A program made the translations under genes and the position numbers. This document shows, piece after piece, positions 58,236-64,000 of a stretch of DNA of 64,000 nucleotides (positions are counted from its first letter, which is position 1; every line of letters begins with the position of its first letter). The stretch spans positions 521,117,803 through 521,181,802 of the forward strand of contig OY856409.1 of the NCBI GenBank assembly GCA_963693085.1, read 5' to 3'. The stretch is from Alisma plantago-aquatica (taxonomy: Eukaryota; Streptophyta; Magnoliopsida; Alismatales; Alismataceae). The notes below the pieces were generated by a model. It was not told where the DNA came from. It saw nothing but the letters and a program-made list of their open reading frames with translations, and searched no databases.

Positions 58236-58818
58236 TTTCTATATCACATTAAAAATTAATTATAAAACTAAGCATTTAATATTGATACTATAAGATGTAA
58301 GTTTTTATTGATAGGAAGTTAATTACTTATATACTAAAGTGTACCACCTATCCCATTTTTGAATATTTAATCTCATTAGTAACTGTATAATGTATGTTTA
58401 GTTTTGAAGAAAATTTCAGCAGCGTTTCCCCTAAGTTCTCCAAGTACACCGATGTAAATGGTAAATAACCACTCACATATGTACTCAGAGAACAAATGAG
58501 GAAATACTACTAAAATTTTCTTCAACACTAAACATACATTATACAGTTACAACCTAAGAGATATTAAATATCCAAAAATAGTCCCAAACCGGGGACTATC
58601 CAATATTTACTCCTATGAGTAAATTTTGAACGGGTTTCTAAGTTGATACATGCATAAATCTATTATTGTCTTATTTATATATTAAGTTAAACATCATGCA
58701 TTTGATGATCTCATATATAAACCCTAAAGTGTCAATCTGAGACTACACAATTCGCTTATAATGTAAGGCATTAGGGTCAATATACATCAATATTAGATGA
58801 ACAGAAAGATTTTAACAA
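58236..58818. other. 5' flank of the TNP2 gene, non-coding
   Basis: AT-rich sequence inside the CACTA element with no gene. An imperfect inverted repeat is visible: ACTGTATAATGTATGTTTAG with TTGAAGAAAATTT (58381-58420) reappears as the reverse complement at 58513-58551 (AAATTTTCTTCAA, then CTAAACATACATTATACAGT). Confidence 0.5.
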
Positions 58819-58839
58819 ATGCAGTTCAGCAACCCAGCC

Positions 58840-59030
58840 AACACGACCGTGCAACCCAGCACGACCGTGCTACCTAACAAATACATTTACTCAGCCACAA
58901 CCACCACGGTCGTGCTACCAACCAACACGGTCGTGCTACCCAGCATGGCCGTGCTACCTAACAAAAACATACACTCAGCCACAACCACCATGGCCGTGCT
59001 ACCCAGCACGGCCGTGCTACCTAACAAATA
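58840..59030. repeat. Tandem repeat with AGCACGGCCGTGCT palindromes
   Basis: Units of about 60-85 bases carry CTACCTAACAAATACAT, CACTCAGCCACAACCACCA and then one to three copies of the palindrome AGCACGGCCGTGCT or its decayed forms (CACGGTCGTGCT, CATGGCCGTGCT). Unit starts are near 58870, 58954 and 59017. Open frames on both strands here (58819-59106 plus, 58887-59087 minus) reflect the repeat. Confidence 0.7.
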
Positions 59031-59089
59031 CATCCACTCCGAACCTTTCCTCAATCGCGGCATTACAATAAGAAGAAAAATGGTCATGG

Positions 59090-59500
59090 TTATGGCACGA
59101 TCGTGATATTACCACCAGCACCCATCGCTACCCACCGCCGTCCCCAGCCCCGATGTAAGACGTAAACGGAGGAGTGAGGCGGAAGAGACAATACCTTGAG
59201 AAGAACCGGTCGGTGACGGAGCTTGTGCGGCAAAAGAACCGGAGAGATATGCACGACCCTTGCAACACCTAAGGCTTCGTCGTCGTCGACTTGCACGGAG
59301 GAGTGCACATCCCTTGCACGACGGAGGAGTGCACGACCTTTACACGACGGCGACACACGACACGACGGCGGAGGAGTGCACGACGGCGGCACACGGCTGG
59401 ACTCTTTGGATAGGGCGGCGGTGTCGGAAGTGGAGATGAGCTCCTTGGACACGGAGATGGACACCGGCCTCGGAAGGAGGGGTCTCTAGAGTCGTGATTT
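59090..59500. other. GC-rich block in the CACTA 5' region, possible leader or decayed exon
   Basis: A GC-rich segment with overlapping frames on both strands (59090-59464 minus, 59223-59489 plus) and internal repeats of GGAGGAGTGCACGAC (near 59296, 59325, 59371). No domain is recognisable. Its position upstream of TNP2 on the minus strand fits a GC-rich promoter-proximal leader as in other CACTA elements. Confidence 0.4.
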
Positions 59501-59569
59501 CAAGCAAAACAAAATGAAACAGTAGTCGATAGGTCCTAGGTCGCGCATGTATTTGCTAGCAGCCTGACA

Positions 59570-59986
59570 TGTAGTGTCGGTTAACTGAGAAAACCGTCGC
59601 TATAGCCGTGCTCTATAGCATCGACTAAATCAAAAAACTGTCGCTACAGCCTAAGTGGTGTCTGAATTTTTGTAAACCATCTATAAGGTCAGTTATTTTA
59701 AAAACCGACCCTACAGGTCAGTGTCTATAAGGTCGGTTATCCTTAAAAACTGACGCTAGAGGTCCAAAGCGGTGCCCGCGTTTTTGTTTGATGCTATAGC
59801 ATCGGTTATTTGGCAAACCCGACGCTATAGATCGACGCGCGAAGCCAAAATCGCGTGAATTTTTTCCGCGGGAAACCTGTAAGGTTAGTTTTTATGATAA
59901 AATCGATGCAATAGTCTATTAGGTTGGTTATTCTAATAAAAATGATGCTATGGGAAGCGACGCTACTGGCCAAAAATGTAGTAGTT
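59570..59986. repeat. Right subterminal repeats of the CACTA element
   Basis: At least ten copies of GCGTCGGTT or AACCGACGCTATAG and decayed versions, arranged as facing pairs (for example GGTCGGTTATCCTTAAAAAC with TGACGCTAGAGG near 59729-59760, and TAGCATCGGTTATTTGGCAA with CCCGACGCTATAG near 59797-59829). In characterised CACTA elements such repeats are the TNPA binding sites. Confidence 0.75.
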
Positions 59987-59989
59987 TCA

Positions 59990-61750
59990 AAAGGAACGAC
60001 TTCTACAATGTCTAAAGTGATCCCTCCCAGAGTTCATTTTCTTGTCAATCCTGAATGATAAGCATTGGACACTACTAAAAATCAATATCAAAGAAAAGAC
60101 ACAATCCTATACAACAGCTCTGACACAGACTTCTCTTTAAAGAAGTATACAAACATGACAAAGCCAAGGAGTGTCATAGAATAAAAAGCTCAGACTTGTG
60201 TAGAATCAATCATTACAATGATACAACAACATGTCAAGGGATATGGGTACATCCATAACAAAGATTTCCATAGTTTTTCCATCGACTTCCCTAGAAAATT
60301 GAACATTCAAATAATTGTGGTTTCCATTGTCTTTGTTGGATGATGGTCTTGGTAGATAGGGATGTGAATTTAGAAAGTCTATAGCACGAGCGCTACCACA
60401 CACTCCGTGGAACATATGTTGACATGCTACAACACTTCAATTGGGCTGCCAAAGGACTAACACATGAAGAGTAAACCTTGCCAATTTATTTCCATTCTCC
60501 ACCTTTCACGTTCCAGGACAGAGTGTAAGATAAGTTTTGGGGGGTTATAAATGGGCATGTGAGATAAGTTTTGGGGGGTTATAAATGGGCGTGTGAGGTA
60601 CTACTCTCATACCCTCTTTGTTTCAATTGTTTGTATGAACCTTTGGTCTTGTTATTTCAAAATTTTGACTTTGTGCATATGCGCAAGTTTGGAAAAAATT
60701 TTGAAAATTTTAAAGTTTTTTGAACATGAATTAGAATTATTTGCTAGAATTAATACAACAGGCTAAATTTTGGATCCAATTTTCCTAGATGTAATCATAA
60801 AATCTTAATCTTAGACTTTCTTATCTTCGGAATAACTCTCAGCATAATTATTTCAAGAGTAACGGAATTGACCTATCTAATTCGTGTAAAACTCAAGTGT
60901 GATAATGTTTTTACTTTAGATATAACTAAGATTATGTAGAATGCAAAAGATGCTTGTTATCCCAAACTGAACCCTCAAGGTAAGGGGGACTCATTTTTTG
61001 TGCTCCTGATTGATCAACCTAATTATCAAGTACAGGTAAGAAAGCACATAATCCTGACAAGGAGGAAACAACTACCCCTTCTTTTGAATAAATCCCTACT
61101 TTGGGATCAAAAAGAGGCTTGGCAGTCCAAAAGTTCCTTGAACTCCTATCATCCCTGAGCTTGCAAGAAAAAATAAAAGTTGAGGAGGATAAAATCATGA
61201 GAGTTGTGCCAATTTCAAAAGATGTTGATGGGCACAATCCCAGATGCCAAATTTACCCACTTTCCTTTCTAAGAGAGCCTCACACAACCACTTGACATTA
61301 CATCAGGACCCAATCAGATAACACTATCATTATAAAAGTAAACATGGTTGAGAAAACATGAGAAGGGAAGGAAACACCGTGGCCTTAGCCTATCCCAACC
61401 CAATAGTTAGGATCTCCAAAAAAATAGAAGTTTGGTGTGAAAGCTACCTCCAACCAGAGACCTGTGCAAGTATGGTCTGGAAAAGGACTATTACTATATC
61501 ACAATGGAGAGATCCTTCCTTAAAATAAGGTTGTAGCAGATAATATGAGTGTTGTAACTCCCTATCTGAGATAGATAGAGTCTTGAGATTGATGCCATCT
61601 AGTCATGATATATACATCTTGATCTAAGGCTAACATAATGACATTCTTCACACTCCAAAAACTCTAGTTTAATAACACCCTTTGATGTTGTTTGATACTA
61701 CAACCCTACTTGTTAGCCTAAGGAAATGCTAGATTCTAAATTGAGGGGGT
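59990..61750 (+). other. Post-pol region of the old Athila-like element, part 3
   Basis: Interrupted plus-strand reading frames just right of the CACTA element read on from those to its left (for example TMSKVIPPRVHFLVNPE near 60010). From about 60600 onward I see no protein-like text. A purine-rich tract TTGAGGGGG at 61741-61749 directly precedes the presumed 3' LTR and would be the polypurine tract. Confidence 0.45.
60530..60598. repeat. 34 bp tandem duplication with a G-run
   Basis: Two adjacent copies of GATAAGTTTTGGGGGG followed by TTATAAATGGGC(A/G)TGTGA. The GGGGGG-TTATAAA text resembles a second polypurine-tract-like element, as Athila elements often have after their coding region. 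Confidence 0.75.
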
Positions 61751-63502
61751 TATAACATCCAATTTTTTGGATATTTGAACACCTATTTTATCCTCATAGA
61801 ATCATCTTGACAATGTTTTATCTAGATAAACCCATTTGTTTGACAAGTTTGAGTATAACTACCTAATTCCATCCCCTTGTCTTTTATTTGCACATGTTAC
61901 CTCTAAAGGTGGATTTGAATCTACGCACTCACTGATAATGCCATGTCCAAGTAGTCTCCAAGCCCAAACTAGGCGATCACTTGTAAGCTACCTTAGCAAT
62001 CACTGAGGGATATCCCACATTAGTGACTACTGACCTCACTATCTCATTGACCGCTGAGGTTCATAGCCTTGGCAATCGATGGAAATAACAACATCAACGG
62101 TCACTGGCATCAAGCCTCCCAACAATCGATGAATTAGAGAGATAACTAGTGACTGTAAAGTCAGTCAAAATCAATGACCAATCTTTTTAGTGGGTTTCAT
62201 CTTCATCAAATGATTGGCCAACATCAAAATCAGCAACCATCACATCTTAACTATTGTTGAACTCACGACCACAACGACCAATGAATCCAAATAATCAGCG
62301 ACCACTGAAGTTAAGTTGGTTACCTCAAGACCCACGCCTATAAATAGTTGACCACTTCATCCATGAGGTCGGGGTGACGTGGGAGAGATGATGAAGTGTT
62401 ACCACATTGTAGAGCCTCCATCCATCAATCATTTCATTAGCCCTAGATCTTCAATGACAAAAGTCCATAGGAGAGAGAGAGAGGATCCATGCCATCACAA
62501 ACATCATCGACCTATTCTTTGAAAGAAGTACTATAAGTCCCTCATGCCCACTCCAAATCCATATTTGAAGGAGACGTGCATCACCCCTAGTCATTTGTGG
62601 TCATAGTTTGTGTATCTCCCTTCTTCTACACTAGATATATTCCTTTGCTTCCTTCTCCTTCATACATTTTGTCATTCTCCCTCATGTCTCATTATATTTG
62701 TAATTTGTAATGATACTCACCACCATGAGTGGATAAACATCTAGCTTGGGTAGGGATTAGCCACTAAGGCTCTCCCAACATGTAAACACTTATATCTGTT
62801 GAATATATGCTTTTATCAATGATTATCTCCATACTCTTAGTCTTAATGCTTCACTTGTATGATTAGCTACCATCTCATGATGTTTGATTTTTAGTGACTC
62901 AAAAGAGTAGTACTAATCTTATCTAAGTGTTGTGGAGTTGCATGAATGCATGATAATGTTAGAATGCTTAAGGTAATGGTCATATGGTTATATTGTGATT
63001 GTTTATTTGCCATATCAAAAGAGAGACAACGCCATGATATAATCTATCCTAAGTTCGAAAGAGGATCGAATAGACATATATGATGATTTCTTATAAGCTT
63101 GATAAGGGTATACAATGGGTGTGAGTATTTTATGTTGGTGATAGATATTAGTTGGTGAAACCCCATCCTAATTCCCATCCATACTTGTAATATCATTCTT
63201 TTTTTCTATTTGTTCTCTTGTTTTCACCTCTTGGTTTATTTCATTTGTTTTTCATTGTTTGACTGGTTGGAGTAATGTCATTTTGTAAGGAACACCAAAC
63301 TTAATCTTACCATTTGGTTTGTGTAACTAAGCCAAGATTCTATATTCTTATCACTTATCACTCCTTTTCCTTGTGGATCGACCCCAGTTTACTACATTGT
63401 ACCCCCTATAATAGTTGTGGGGGCATGAGTGTTGGGTTATAAATTTAAGAGTTTGACTACTCTGTATCCATTCCTTTTTTATCATGTGATTTAGTGCGAT
63501 CA
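61751..63502 (+). repeat. 3' LTR of the old Athila-like element (left edge provisional)
   Basis: The right part (62570-63502) matches the 5' copy 24955-25893 and ends CA at the same point. The left part has no partner in this window because the 5' copy is truncated. The proposed start TATAACATCC follows the polypurine tract TTGAGGGGG and looks like a decayed TGTAACATCC. Inside, 61930-62330 carries many decayed AGCGACCGCTGAG palindromes, like those after pol (43800-44640). Confidence 0.55.
62338..62347 (+). promoter_or_regulatory. TATA box in the 3' LTR
   Basis: CTATAAATAG is a textbook plant TATA box and lies about 590 bases into the presumed LTR. The matching part of the 5' LTR is missing, so the old element has lost its own promoter there. 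Confidence 0.5.
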
Positions 63503-64000
63503 ATATTTCATTCTTCAATACTACCATCTTCTTGAGAGTTGGGTTTAAACACCTACTTATGGTGCAAAATGTTGGATTGAGTAGCACATGGTATAATTCA
63601 AAGAATGATTAGCTTCAAGCCCATCAATACCGTCTTGTGTAGCATTTGTCCATCGTTCAAGATATAGAATCCATGGGAGAAGGATCATGTAACATTCATG
63701 TTGGTCTCCGATGTTAGCACATGCAAATGTATATGATAAAATTCTTTTACTCCTAATTAATTATATAGAAGATTCATGTTTATATGTGAGGTTTAGGAAA
63801 TAGATATGCTACTATATTTGGAAGATTATTATGTAAAGGAAGGATCATGTGATCTAATTGTTACCCTCATTTGTCCTTTAAGATATATATACTTAAACAC
63901 TATATCAAAGTATCAATAACATCTTGCATAGCAGTCATCCATCCTTCATGCGTAAGAGTATCTTTCACTATATGAGTATATTGAAGCTCCATGCAGTAGA
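63503..64000. other. Flank right of the old Athila-like element, no gene
   Basis: AT-rich DNA with two loosely repeated blocks (GGATCATGTAAC near 63683 and GGATCATGTGATC near 63843). It does not continue the gypsy element 2 gag that abuts the left edge at 24955, so the two edges do not come from one simple insertion. Confidence 0.5.

Larger units (their letters stand above)
50826..59986 (-). mobile_element. CACTA (En/Spm) DNA transposon, 9.16 kb
   Basis: The ends are inverted: left ACTAGTACATAAATGGTCTA (50827 onward) and, reverse-complemented from the right, ACTACTACATTTTTGGCCAG, both continuing into TAGCGTCG. A 3 bp target duplication TCA flanks the element (50823-50825 and 59987-59989). 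The outermost base is T at the left and, read inward, A at the right, instead of the usual C. Subterminal regions (50840-51405 and 59575-59980) hold many copies of CTATAGCGTCGGTT and its reverse complement. Two gene regions, both on the minus strand, encode TNP2 and a TNPA-like protein with an Ulp1 domain. Transcription runs from the right end toward the left. Confidence 0.9.
24955..63502 (+). mobile_element. Old Athila-like Ty3/gypsy retrotransposon hosting four later insertions
   Basis: The element runs from a 5'-truncated LTR (24955-25893), through an Asp-tRNA-type primer binding site, gag, protease, reverse transcriptase and integrase on the plus strand, to a long post-pol region and a 3' LTR ending at 63502. 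It is interrupted at 30668-41687 (reverse Athila), 41863-42597 (hAT MITE), 45605-47275 (LINE copy) and 50826-59986 (CACTA). Without them it would be about 16 kb. Every gene carries multiple stops and frameshifts, so it is long dead. The family assignment rests on the primer site, the DLGSS protease motif, the RT start (AQPQRKLNQ, then GIIYPISDS), and the pol end (RGRLFLGKLKSRR, then ALLGRKP). The left edge is not an intact LTR start, and I find no target duplication. Confidence 0.75.

Noticed and set aside
58819..59106. Thr/Val-rich 95-codon frame in the CACTA 5' region
   Set aside because: It is a translation of the AGCACGGCCGTGCT tandem repeat, with an equally open frame on the other strand.

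Overview
This looks like a nuclear stretch of a flowering-plant genome that consists mostly of nested transposable elements. The only intact host gene I can support is a single-exon fasciclin-like arabinogalactan protein gene (4784-5620, +), whose coding region is much more GC-rich than its AT-rich surroundings. A monocot is possible from that GC contrast, but I would not go further. A decayed, truncated copy of a BEL1-like (BELL/TALE) homeobox gene lies at 7521-8250. I see no tRNA, rRNA or CRISPR.

Layout. 1-4.7 kb: AT-rich intergenic DNA with a small non-autonomous LTR element on the minus strand (1981-3798). 4.7-8.3 kb: the arabinogalactan gene, a pyrimidine-rich minisatellite and the BELL pseudogene. 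8.8-13.37 kb: a field of short tandem repeats built on TACACATG, ending in a 3.36 kb minisatellite with a higher-order period of about 1.16 kb. 13.37-24.96 kb: two related but diverged Ty3/gypsy elements placed head to tail. Each has an exceptionally long 5' LTR (about 5.3-5.4 kb) followed by an initiator-Met primer binding site; only the second keeps the start of gag.

24.96-63.5 kb: one old plus-strand Athila-like Ty3/gypsy element that has been the target of four later insertions. These are (1) a minus-strand Athila-like element, 30668-41687, with a perfect CATAC target duplication; (2) a 735 bp hAT-like MITE, 41863-42597, with an 8 bp target duplication; (3) a short LINE-derived copy, 45605-47275, with an 18 bp target duplication; and (4) a 9.16 kb CACTA (En/Spm) transposon, 50826-59986, with a TCA target duplication. 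Removing the first two on paper brings the split integrase region of the host element back into register, which independently supports the boundaries.

The CACTA element is the best preserved. It has a TNP2 transposase gene of about 1,085 codons with three stop codons, and a multi-exon TNPA-like gene that ends in an Ulp1/C48 SUMO-protease-like domain with recognisable His, Asp and Cys regions. The minus-strand Athila copy is clearly defective: an in-frame deletion removes the reverse transcriptase core and RNase H, and the last catalytic integrase residue is Asp instead of Glu.

A theme that the gene list does not explain is that several unrelated elements each carry a dense, family-specific array of short CpG-containing motifs, mostly near-palindromic, in their LTRs, untranslated regions or subterminal regions. 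In the two long-LTR elements these arrays lie inside what looks like a conserved leader intron.
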